From: Pinus tabuliformis
Lineage: Eukaryota; Streptophyta; Pinopsida; Pinales; Pinaceae
Assembly (NCBI GenBank): GCA_031772625.1
Contig: CM062814.1
Span: forward strand, 368,909,781 to 368,973,780
Length of the DNA: 64,000 nucleotides
Direction: 5' to 3'
Shown here piece after piece: positions 33,231-43,180 of this stretch. The notes beneath the pieces were generated by a model. The model searched no databases and had not been told where the DNA came from. It was given only the letters and a program-made list of their open reading frames with translations. Both the position numbers and the translations under genes were made by a program. How positions within the stretch are numbered: position 1 is the first letter of the stretch; each line of letters starts with the position of its first letter.

Positions 33231-33264
33231 AAAAAAAAGAAAAAAAAAAGAGTACCATCTCACT
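33231..33264 (+). repeat. LINE A-rich tail and right target-site duplication
   Basis: GGAAAAAAAAGAAAAAAAAAAG (interrupted once by G) is followed by AGTACCATCTCACT at 33251-33264, the exact repeat of 21215-21228. This fixes the 3' end and the plus orientation of the LINE. Confidence 0.9.
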
Positions 33265-34960
33265 TACAAAATAATACATGATCATGAACATGACAAACTG
33301 ACATTAAAAATGGCCAGAAGATAATTAAAAAGTTGGTTCAAATCTGCATCTTGGAGTTTTGTAACTGCAACTCTTTTGGCACATCATCATCTTCAACACT
33401 TGAGTTTCATGCAAATTGAGGGGAAACAAAACCTATGTAGAGTCTAATTTTAGGTCGACTCCCACCAAGGTGGATTCATGGAGAATTTTATAGGTTAGAA
33501 TGGGGTTGTGTCCATTTGTCTTATCAAGGAAATGAAGGAGGCAAGGTGAATTAGAAGCACAAATAAAAATTGCCAAATTTTCACCAACTCTCTCTACTTA
33601 GAGAAGGGAAAAAATGTCATTCATCTAATTCCATGAGGACAGCATAAGACCGCATAACGGGGAAGTCGAACCCTATTCTAATTCAATTACCTGAACAACT
33701 CATTGGGCCATTTAGGGTGCTTCGTCAATATCAAAAAGCTTAAGAGATACGTGTTCCCAAGTTTCCACTAGATGCACGAGAGTTAGTTCAATAGAGTTTT
33801 TTGGTCATGCGAATGAAATTTTATTATGTTGTCAGCCGAATGGAGGGAGCAGGGGGGTGATACTTAGCAAGCACCCATTCCCCAAACTCACTCATTCCAA
33901 GTTTTCAATTGATGAAAGAAGAGATGTTTGCCAGATGAGAAAGAGATGTCGACCATCGTTCCCAACTGGTTAGAGAAGGAAGTACTTATCAATAGACAAT
34001 TGAGGTTACCACCAACGAGCCAACAAACTAACCTGCCTGTTCGGATTCTCCCGGAAAGCATCAACCAATAGCAATAGTGAAGAATTTCTCATGGATTCCA
34101 ACCTTTTTATTAATAATTGATTTAAAACATAACCATTTCCTTCCAAAAACAAAAAAGACAAAAATTACAATTGAATTAATGTATGTTTAGTCTCTTCTGA
34201 TTTTAATATATGTCTAATATGTTATACTTGGTTTACTAGCTTCGGTTTCATAGTCTACATTTATACTTAGCTCCTATTTTTATACTAGATCCTATTAGGA
34301 TACATTTTATCCTAGGCTTTTCTTAAAAGTAGGTTCATTAAAATCTCAATTTAACTCTGATTTCCTAGGGCTCCAACTTCCCAGATGCCATTTTAAATGG
34401 ATGTCTTTGTTAATAGAATTTATAATCAACACATGGATCGATTCCAATAATGGATTTGAATAGATCGATTTTGATGAAATATTTTATACTTTTTAGAAAT
34501 ATACCTGAATACCAGCCAAAATAAAAGAGGGGATATGGATAAAATAATACAAAGTCAAATATGTTAAAAAAACAAACCCCAACTTATCATCTCCTTTCTT
34601 TCTCTAAGGTGAGTCCTAATAACTAGAATGCAATTTTGAATATCCTTACATTTTCTTTCAAAAAGAGAAACCTACCACCTAGCAGGTAATTTTGGAAATA
34701 TTGAGAGCATAACATGAAAATAAAATAAGTATTATGTCATAGTTTAGTTAGAAAAAATATAATGATAAATTCCAACCAATAAAAATAGGAAACAAAAGTT
34801 TGGCATAATGTAAGTGATTCCTTTTTATCTTCTAGCTTTGAATGACATTTTGTTTACTAATTTTTATCTTCAATATTTTTTTATATATCACAATTCTTCT
34901 TGAATTTATACCTTAAGCCGTTTCCTTTGCAACGTCTGATGCAATTGCTAGTTGTTAATT
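33265..34960. other. Flanking DNA, AT-rich, no gene seen
   Basis: It continues the sequence interrupted by the LINE. The only structure seen is the right copy of the direct repeat (33650-33755). Confidence 0.5.
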
Positions 34961-34964
34961 GTCT

Positions 34965-35345
34965 TAAATGAGTTTCGTTAAGTGGCCATTGTCTTAAATA
35001 TAAAGTTTTGTCTTAAAATAGTTTTGTCTCAAATAGTTTTTGTCTTTAATATGAAGTTTTGTCTTACACTGTTTTGTCTTAAAATATTTTTGTGTCAAAT
35101 TGTGTTTGTCTTAAATATAAAGTTTTGTTTTAAAATATTTTTGTCCTGTTTTGTCTTAAAACATTTTTGTCTCAAATAGTTTGTCTTAAATATAAAGTTT
35201 TGTCATAAAATAATTTTGTCTTAAACTGTTTTGTCTTATAATATTTTTGTCAATTTTTGTTTTAAATTTAATATTTTGTCTTAAATATAAAGTTGTCCAA
35301 AAATATTATTGTCTCAAACTGCTTTTGTCTTAAATTTCATATTTA
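34965..35345 (+). repeat. Degenerate tandem repeat of TTTTGTCTTAAA units
   Basis: About 25 irregular units of the type TTTTGTCTTAAAATA or TTTGTCTCAAATAG, with ATATAAAG insertions, follow each other for nearly 400 bp. The 65-codon frame inside is a by-product of the repeat. Confidence 0.75.
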
Positions 35346-35541
35346 AAATAATTCAATTGATATTAAATTTTAATATAAAATAACTAAAATAAAATGTGAT
35401 TTTTTAAAATAAAATATTCTCGTATTCAAAAATATCTTTAAAAAATACCATTAGTGTTGTAGTGTTTTCCTCTATCATATGCCTATCTTCATGTCATTGG
35501 TCCTACATCAAGTACCTTATCCAACCATTGTACTGCGACTT

Positions 35542-38225
35542 GGCAATTCCTATTTCCACCCCCATAGCAAAGTTAATGCTATGGAGGGTACCTCTGTCAG
35601 AGCCCGGCGACAGCATCGACGGCATCGACCATACCTTTCCGGCTGCCCAGCAAAAAGCCCTCTCCGACCTGCCCACCGCCAACCTTGCAGTTCATTCATG
35701 GCATTGTATTGATGAAGTAAATCTGCCGAAGTATGGATCCGCCGCCAACCTTGCAGTTCCCAGGACATCCCTCACATCGTATTGATGGCATCAAGATTAA
35801 TGCCGGAGGGGAGAGCTCACCAACCTCCTCCGGCCTTCAAAGTCCCGGCGGATTATCTGCAGTTCAATTCGGCAATTCGGAACAGAGCAGACCTGGAGCA
35901 CCTGGCCACTAGTTATTGAGAGCAGCGGTCTGCAAGGTTAGTGCTGCTACATCTTCAGTAAATGGTGGATGCACTAGTTCTAGTTTTTAGCAAACGGAAG
36001 TTAAATTGTGTTCCAAAATATATACTGTAATGGAATTTATACTGTAAAACATATATTTTTGACTGCTTATTAAGTTAATCCGCCCTGTAAATCCTCTCTT
36101 GTATGTGATTTGTACGTAAGATCGGATTTCGTTTTCATTGTTATTGGAGATAATTTGATTTCATCGCCGATTTTTGTGGACACATTTTATTGCTATTTAT
36201 TTGTTGAATTCAGTTATAGTTAAGTAAGTGTGAAAGTTCAGGTTGTTTCTTTTAGGGCGGGGAGGGGGCTTGGGTTTTCTCAGACGGCCGCAGGGGTGAG
36301 GCGGTTTGAAGTTCGTCGGCTTAAACCCTCTGCCTCCGTGCTACGGCCTTTTAGGCGTGCTGCATTTTTATCTTTTTCGATCGTGCAATATGCGGCGTTT
36401 AGCTGAAGCGGCCTTTTATTTTCTTGGATCTTTTAAGTTGCTTTGTTACCTTCTCCTGTTCAAGCTTTGTTTGCGCGTTTGAACGATAGTTTGTTTGGCG
36501 TATCGGCTTAAAATAGCCGATTCTGTTATTGGAAAACTTGATCAGGCCTTTTGATTCTTCACGAGAAAAACTGCCCGGTCCAGAATGGTAGATTCTTGCG
36601 TCGATGCACTGATCTAGCTTTATTCTCACGTTTTGCCTGTCTTTGAATAAATTATTTTCATGTTTCTCGCCGTTTTGCTTTGTTGATTTGTTCCTCCAAT
36701 TGAAAGAATACCTGGGTGATATTCATCATCATGCAAATTTGTTATGAAAAATAAATACAAGATGCTTCCAACAGTCTCTAACTCAGTTTCGAATTCCCGC
36801 AAACTTTGTCGATGGTGTGTGTATATATAGTCTTTTAATAGCAATTGTCTTACAATTCTTGAGAATACATTTATAAACTTTGCTCAGTTGAGAAAACCTA
36901 CTAATAAAATTTTTCAGTCGTAAAAACAATTCGAAAGAGTTTAATATAGAAATATTCCACGTCATATTCTCACAAGCATCCTTACCTGGAACTCAATACG
37001 GAGAAATTGAAAGCTTAAATACCTAATTACCAAAGAAAAAGTGAACGCTTAAGCACCTCTTCTTTAAAAAAAAAAAACTGTTTTCATTAAAAAGAATTCA
37101 TAGTTGTAATAACAACTCCAAATCCAAAGTACTTTACTATAAAAAAATATCCCGGTCCTTATTCATAAATGCATTACACGTTCAGTTGAAATCCAATAGC
37201 GAGAACTTGAAGGGTTAGATACCTAATCAGTAGGGAAAGGTTTCGAGGTTTGAATACCTTAGCGGGGCTCTCATTGTAGAGAAAGGCCATGAGATGGTCA
37301 GAAACTAACGAAGCAGATGTTAGGCATCTCTGAATCTGCATTATGTCATCATACATGAGAAGGGCCATGTCCATGTGCAATATTACTAACCTTGGAGAAC
37401 CTGGTCAGGACATCAAAGCATTTTTTAAACAAAGGACACATATTGATGTTGATATAATTCTTAAATCCATGATATGATCCAGAGAAATAATACCTTGACC
37501 CATTTTGTTCGCATCCCCTTTAGTAAATGGCTTAGGCTGATTTGAACGGTAGAGAGCTATAATGATCATACATACTAATAAAACTGAACCCAACGAGATG
37601 CAAACAATAGCTGGTGTTGAGACGGAAGCTGTCCATTTTCAAAATCAACTCAATACTCTTAAAAATATAATTTCACAGGAAATTTAATCACAAAACAGAA
37701 CTAATCCATGGAATCTAAAATTTATTTCTGTTTTCACCTTTCGATTGTCTGGAGTATATCCCACAAAGTGATCCAATCCAATTGCCACAAAGATCTAAAC
37801 ATGTTATTATTATAGTGAATTTTGGATTTGGGTAAAAATCTCAAAAATTTTATTTTTGTAAATACAGTGTTTGAATACTTGCTCGTCAACTCTCAACTAG
37901 TTTTCTTGGAAAAGCCATTGAAGGAATTTGGCATACCGGTGTGGTAGTTTATGGGAAGGTGTATTACTTTGGGGGTGGTATTCAACACAGCCCTACAGGG
38001 CAAACTCCTTATGGAAAACCGTGGAAAGTGGTTGAGTTGGGTGTCACTCACGTCCCGATGGAAATGTTTGAAGAATTCCTGGAAGAAATAAGCCCTCGCT
38101 ATACAGCTAAAACATATAGTTTGTTGCACCATAACTGTAACAACTTCAGCAATGAGGTTGCACAGTTTTTGGTTGGCTGCAACACCCCAGATTTCATCCT
38201 TAGGCTCCCACAAGAAGTGATGAAC
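35542..38225 (+). repeat. Left arm of a 2.68-kb inverted repeat (partner 59687-62368)
   Basis: The reverse complement of 59687-62368 matches this stretch over its full length with only a handful of substitutions and small indels seen by eye, such as a 3-bp difference near 35760. Arm lengths are 2684 and 2682 bp, with 21.5 kb between them. The arm holds a GC-rich block (about 36255-36360), several short frames and a DeSI gene fragment at its inner end. No 8-11 bp target duplication flanks the arms. Confidence 0.9.
35798..36360 (+). other. GC-rich promoter-like block in the left arm
   Basis: The block around 36255-36360 (GGGCGGGGAGGGGG, then CGGCCGCAGGGG) is far richer in GC and CpG than its surroundings. 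A short frame of 39 codons starts at ATG 35802 (MPEGRAHQPPPAF...). This looks like the 5' region of a plant gene, possibly the one whose later exon is the DeSI fragment. The same block occurs inverted in the right arm near 61550-61660. Confidence 0.4.
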
Positions 38226-38531
38226 TAATCCATGGAATCTAAAATTTATTTCTGTTTTCACCTTTCGATTGTCTGGAGTATATCCCACAAAGTGATCCAA
38301 TCCAATTGCCACAAAGATCTAAACATGTTATTATTATAGTGAATTTTGGATTTGGGTAAAAATCTCAAAAATTTTATTTTTGTAAATACAGTGTTTGTAA
38401 ATACAGTGTTTGAATACTTGCTCGTCAACTCTCAACTAGTTTTCTTGGAAAAGCCATTGAAGGAATTTGGCATACCGGTGTGGTAGAGTGATCCAATCCA
38501 ATTGCCACAAAGATCTAAACATGTTATTATT
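37699..38531 (+). repeat. Local tandem duplication at the inner end of the left arm
   Basis: About 250 bp beginning AACTAATCCATGGAATC (37699-37947) recur at 38223-38486, and a third short piece (AGTGATCCAATCC...) is at 38485-38531. The second copy begins exactly where the inverted repeat ends. The duplicated text is the intron and exon start of the DeSI fragment. Confidence 0.85.
37878..38228 (+). pseudogene. DeSI/PPPDE-type peptidase exon fragment, left copy
   Basis: The frame reads LARQLSTSFLGKAIEGIWHT, then GVVVYGKVYYFGGGIQHSPT, then YSLLHHNCNNFSNEVAQFLV and ends LPQEVMN before a TAA created where the arm ends. This is the core of the desumoylating isopeptidase family (PPPDE domain). The catalytic His (IWHTG) and Cys (HNCNNFSNE) are kept. 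The N-terminal exon (the VYDLS part) was not found, and the C-terminal SPMGPLIMPMI part seen in the right copy is missing. It is therefore a truncated fragment. Confidence 0.85.
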
Positions 38532-38905
38532 AAGGAATTTACTATTATAATTATTAATTTATAATTTTATATTTATTTATTTATTTAATAAATTAACAAA
38601 TATATTTTTATTATTGATATATTTATTTAAAAATTAAATAATTTACTATTTTATTTATATATCTATATATTTAGTTATCTCCACCTAATATAACTAAACT
38701 TATATGTTTATATATGATTTTATATTTATTTACCTCACTAATAATACCATTTATATAAATTAAGTAAATAATTTACCTTTGCATGATGTAATCCAGTTTT
38801 CAAAATTTTAGTGTTTATTCTATTATTATGTTGTTCTTTTTAGATTATGGTATATGGAGAGCATTAGTGTCTTTACTCTCCTCGTTATGTTTGCAGGGAA
38901 AAAAT

Positions 38906-40213
38906 ATGTCCTGTAAAAAAATGGCATCCTATTTTGCCTTTGTTGAAGAATCCATAGAGCCCTCCCCCATGGAGTGTGCGGGTTACGAGCAGTATGTGCA
39001 TCTCCCCGAGCTCAGTGCCATGTGGAAATTCAAGGAATGGCCTGGTTGGTCTAGAGAGGGGTTGGTAAAGGTTGCCTTACAGTCATTGGAGATTACTTTT
39101 CAGTTTGTTTCGTCTGTCCTCTGTGACACAAGGACTTACATTGACAAAGAGGAATGGAAGAGAAGGCTTGAATCCTTAATTAGTTCCGAGATTGAGTTGA
39201 TTTCAATGATTTGTGAAAATGACAAGCAGGTTCCCACTCTTCAGTTGTCAGTAAGTAGTGGTGTTCTCTCATGGAAAGTTTTCCATGAGGTATGGCAGAG
39301 ACCTGGTGCTTTACCTGTGGTTAGCAGAACAAGTGAAGAGAGCTTACTTCCTCGTTTGGGTACATGGAAAAGCGCTGAAGCTATGGTTTCTAGAATATGG
39401 CTTGCCATTGAAGGCCATATGCAGAGGACTCCCTTCACTTTACGTCTGGGGGAACCAAATATGTCAGGTAAGCCTCTTCTTGAATATGATAGAATCTGCA
39501 AGCCAAGATATTTGCACTCTTTAAAACAACATAAACAGTGCCATAATCTAGAAGATGCCAAACTTTGCAATGTCCTCCAGATCTTTGAGGCGTGGGTATT
39601 TGTAGGCCAAGAATTGTTGCAGAGAGTATATGAAAGAATAGACTCTGGGGATTTCGTAGGAGCATCCACGGACTGTTGGATGGTTGAAAGGATGTGGAAC
39701 ATGCTCACAGAAATTGTGCATTTGCTTCTAGTGATGGACCCAGATGATTTCCTTTGCCTTAAACACCAGTTGGCAATTAGCAGCACTAGTACGCTTGCAG
39801 GTGCATATTGCCTTCGGTCTGCCCCCCTTAGAGACCTTACAAATGCATGCAAGGAACTAAGGCATCTGGTGCCCAAAGTCATCGGTGTTGAGGCTGATCC
39901 AAAGGGTGGACCAAGGCTCCAGGAGGCACTTATGCATTTGTTTCATTCACATGGACTGCACTCACATAACACTTCAGGTGCTTACAATGTTGCAACAATA
40001 CATGTTCTGTTGGCCTTCCAGGCAATAGAAGCCGCGGTGAAAAGGTTTTTCTTCTCGTATCAGCAGCTGGTAGTAACAACCATGGGTAGCACTGAAATGA
40101 AGGGTCCATCATATCTAGGTGCTTGTGATGCCCTACGTCATAAATATTTTGAACCACCTTATTTCCCCAGTGTGGATGGTGCAAAGACATTTTTGGGTTA
40201 CTATTGGCACTAA
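38906..40213 (+). CDS. HSPRO: HSPRO-like protein (Hs1pro-1 family), complete frame
   Basis: An uninterrupted frame of 435 codons from ATG 38906 encodes the Hs1pro-1/HSPRO family, plant proteins first linked to nematode and pathogen response and reported to interact with SnRK1. Family blocks are clear: LPELSAMWKFKEWPGWSREG, ALQSLEITFQFVSSVLCD, NRTSEE-like SRTSEESLLPRLGTWKSAE, LRLGEPNMSGKPLLEYDRIC, DCWMVERMWNMLTEI, LLLVMDPDDFLCLKHQL, QAIEAAVKRFFFSYQQLVVT and FPSVDGAKTFLGYYWH at the end. Length is close to the family. The frame is open further up to ATG 38828, but that part (YGIWRALVSLL) is unlike the family, and TTTGCAGGG near 38893 could be a splice acceptor. ATG 38921 is another possible start. 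It lies inside the inverted repeat. Confidence 0.92.
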   Translation: MSCKKMASYFAFVEESIEPSPMECAGYEQYVHLPELSAMWKFKEWPGWSREGLVKVALQSLEITFQFVSSVLCDTRTYIDKEEWKRRLESLISSEIELISMICENDKQVPTLQLSVSSGVLSWKVFHEVWQRPGALPVVSRTSEESLLPRLGTWKSAEAMVSRIWLAIEGHMQRTPFTLRLGEPNMSGKPLLEYDRICKPRYLHSLKQHKQCHNLEDAKLCNVLQIFEAWVFVGQELLQRVYERIDSGDFVGASTDCWMVERMWNMLTEIVHLLLVMDPDDFLCLKHQLAISSTSTLAGAYCLRSAPLRDLTNACKELRHLVPKVIGVEADPKGGPRLQEALMHLFHSHGLHSHNTSGAYNVATIHVLLAFQAIEAAVKRFFFSYQQLVVTTMGSTEMKGPSYLGACDALRHKYFEPPYFPSVDGAKTFLGYYWH

Positions 40214-41690
40214 AAGTTACAACTATGGTGGATGGTACACTGGAAGATCTACAGACAAATCAAGTGAAATGTACAAGAGAAAGAATAGTGCCTTCAGTTT
40301 TTCAATGTATTACCCCAAATACATACATACACTTTTTACATTGACAGTTTTGAGTACTATACATAGAATTATATTGGATATAGGATTAGACTCATTTTTG
40401 TTCATCCCCATCAGTAGGACCAATCAATAGAACAGTGGTAGAAATTTGGGATATTTTTTTTTTCCCTCTCCAACGTCGATAGGATACTAAGGATTCATAG
40501 TGTGCAATTCCTCCTTCGTTAAATAGTGTAAAATATTGTCCAAAATTAAAAAGGTAATTATTATCTGTATTAAATTTTACGAGTTGTTCCTTTTTTTAAT
40601 TTTTTAATTCTTTACCTAAATTTTATGATGAGTTTAATGATATTTATATAATTCATTATAAATTTAAACATGAAATGTAGTTTAATGCTGTTATTTTTAT
40701 ACATTTTTTTAAGATTTTTTTATTCAGTGTGTGAAACTGAGATAATTATAATTATAATTTGTTAAGTTTATTTAATGGAATGCATCATAATTTTTTTGAT
40801 GCAATATTTTTTTTTTTTTTTTTATCAGTTTTTTTGTTTTTTAAGATTTTTTAATTCACTGTGTGAAATTGAGATAATTATAATTTTAGATTATTGAATT
40901 TATTTAATGGAATGTATCATAAAAAATTTAATGTATTAAATCTATATCATATTCAAACTACATTCCTACCATAAATATCCACTCATTTCCAAAGTTTTGA
41001 GAAAAAATATTAGATAATGTAGTTCAGATTGACTAATAACATATAATTAGTATAGTTTTTTATCTCTACACTTATTTTACAAAGTACTCTGATACTTCTT
41101 CATACTCTACTTTAATTTTCTTGCACATGGCCTTGTGTTATTGCTTAAGATGTCATTTAATTTAACTGAATTTATGGTAAAGGTATAAATTTTGCCTTTA
41201 GTTTTAATTTTGAGTGATTTTGATTTGATTGTCTTAGATTTGTTAAATTTGATTTTTGATAAATAGTTTTACATGCTTGATTAATATAGGAAAAATACAA
41301 AAACTCTTTTGGAAACAAAGTTTGCTTTGGTAGCATTTGTAGTCTTTTGAAGAAAAAGGAAATTTCGTGAATAATTAGTGGTCATGAGTTGCATGTTTTG
41401 AAAAGATAAAGAAAATTGTTTCTTTGATTGTCTTTGTTAAGAAAGTTGTTTTCTATAAAATTTGCATTCTTCCAACTCTCTTAGCTAGGAGATTCATTGA
41501 AAAAGAAAAGTAGTGTAAATCATCTTAGGTGCATATTTGTAGTGGTTGAGAGTTGAGTCTACACACCACCAGTTTCATCTCCACTACCTTTTGTCTTAAG
41601 AAAGCCATAAAATTAACGCTTAAAGTAAAATCAACTTAGTAACTTTTTATTTACTAGGGCTCTGAAACACCAATATAGATCAGGCTAGTG
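40214..41690. other. AT-rich spacer downstream of the HSPRO-like gene
   Basis: No gene seen. It includes the 3' UTR of the HSPRO-like gene, and two copies of a TTTTTTAAGATTTTTTAATTCA(C/G)TGTGTGAAA-like segment (near 40708 and 40838), each followed by GAGATAATTATAATT. Confidence 0.5.
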
Positions 41691-42770
41691 TCTTGGAGTA
41701 GGAGAGTAATAAACTCTCCAAGACAACAAAACCAAACAAGTAGCTTATCTTGTGATAGATTAAATCCAGCTGTTTCATTTATACTCTGGGAAAGCTCCTC
41801 TTAAAGGAGAAGCACGAGCTCGTGTCCGAACCAGTGAGGGGATCAATCCTCCCTCGTTGGGAACGACGCCAGACACGCACGTATTACAAACGGTAAACCT
41901 CGGATTAACCATTGTCGAGGAGCCAGGGGTCACTTGTCGGTAAACCTTGGATTATTGTCAAGGAGCTGGCAAGGGGATTGAGCTTGATACTCTGCCCTTG
42001 CGTGCTGTCGGAGTGTAGACTGTTCCCCCAGGTATACTTGTTGCTGTTGGTAACCTTAGTGACCATAATCTTTAGGATTCTACCGAGGTGACAGTGGAGG
42101 GAAGATCCCACTGTACCTGGAGCAGACGTCGGCTAGACTCACTTGGATTTTCCGGGGGGTTCACTTCACTTGAGACGGTTAAAGTGGAGGAACTTGTGCC
42201 GGTCTATTCATTAAGCAGGTTGCCGGGGTAACTGTTCCACCCGCCACTTCTGTACTGAATCCGGCGATGTTGGGTTTCATCTCCAACTAGCGCTTTCGGT
42301 TCGGAAGGCTACTGTTTGTGCTTGGTTTGATGCCCTAGATTCTTTAGGCGTGTGCTTCAAATTTGTTTGGTTCTTTAGAGACTTTAGGCAGTTTGCTTTG
42401 AGATTTTACTTTGTTTGCGTGTGCAGTAGTTCAAAGTCTTTAACTGTGGCGGAATTACCGAGACAGTCCCGTAGACTTCGGGGCCAGTCTCCTGAGATTG
42501 TTTCCGTGGCCGAATTGTTGAGGACATCCCGTAGAATTCGGGGTGAGGACACAAATTGCGTCTGGGGGGCAACCTCAAGAACAGTATATACCTGTGGTAC
42601 AATACATTCCTCAAGATCAACCCCAGCCTCAATATGTACCCCAAGGTCAACCCCAGTGTCAGAGCCTTGTTTTGTTCATTTGTTATTAACCTTGGAATTC
42701 CCTAGCATTGGTAATCTTCAAGCTTATTACTCTTGATATTGGGGGTTTGTTGGGGACAGGTTTTATGTCT
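41690..42770 (+). other. Possible relic of an LTR retrotransposon
   Basis: This stretch is richer in GC than its neighbours and has retrotransposon-like pieces: a Gln/Pro-rich tail (QYIPVVQYIPQDQPQPQ in one frame near 42581), duplicated text (GCGGAATTACCGAGACAGTC and GCCGAATTGTTGAGGACATC), and GATATTGGGGGTTTG before TGTTGGGGACAGG at 42749, which resembles a purine tract and LTR start. No enzyme domain is present. The call is tentative. Confidence 0.35.
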
Positions 42771-43180
42771 CTCCCTTTCATCCCTATTTGAAGGGACCCA
42801 TTAACGCACCATCTTATGTGTCAATGTTAGGTAGTTCCCTTTGACCAATTCCAGCACAGCGACTCATCACAAGTCGCCCCTCGACAATAACATGGTGGCC
42901 CCACCTCCAGAAAGAATTCATATGTCATGCATGGGTTAGTCTAAATTTGTCAGAGATATTTAAGCTTATAAATGACCCAATTTCTTATGATCTTAGTTAT
43001 CGTACAATGTCATCTAAGATCCCCTGAATATTACTTAATCCCAAAGTGGTTTACGTGAAAAGTATAAAATATTTACTAAAAAATGAGACTTCCATGCTTA
43101 GTACGCTATGCATTGATCAAGACCATATTATTTACTCAAGCTAAATTATTTTCAATGCAATTTGTATAGGTATTTTAAGA

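Larger units (their letters stand above)
21229..33250 (+). mobile_element. L1-type LINE, 5'-truncated, interrupted by a copia element
   Basis: The insertion is bounded by the 14-bp duplication and ends in an A-rich tail (33231-33249). Only the last part of the element is present: ORF2 from within the reverse transcriptase, a zinc-binding domain, RNase H and a long 3' region. The endonuclease and ORF1 are missing, as expected for a 5'-truncated copy. A copia element occupies 23304-31214. Without it the LINE is about 4.1 kb. It cannot move on its own. Confidence 0.9.

Noticed and set aside
36399-37593. Short minus-strand frames of 60-76 codons in the left arm, mirrored in the right arm
   Set aside because: They are conserved only because the arms are near-identical. 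No domain or splice structure supports them.
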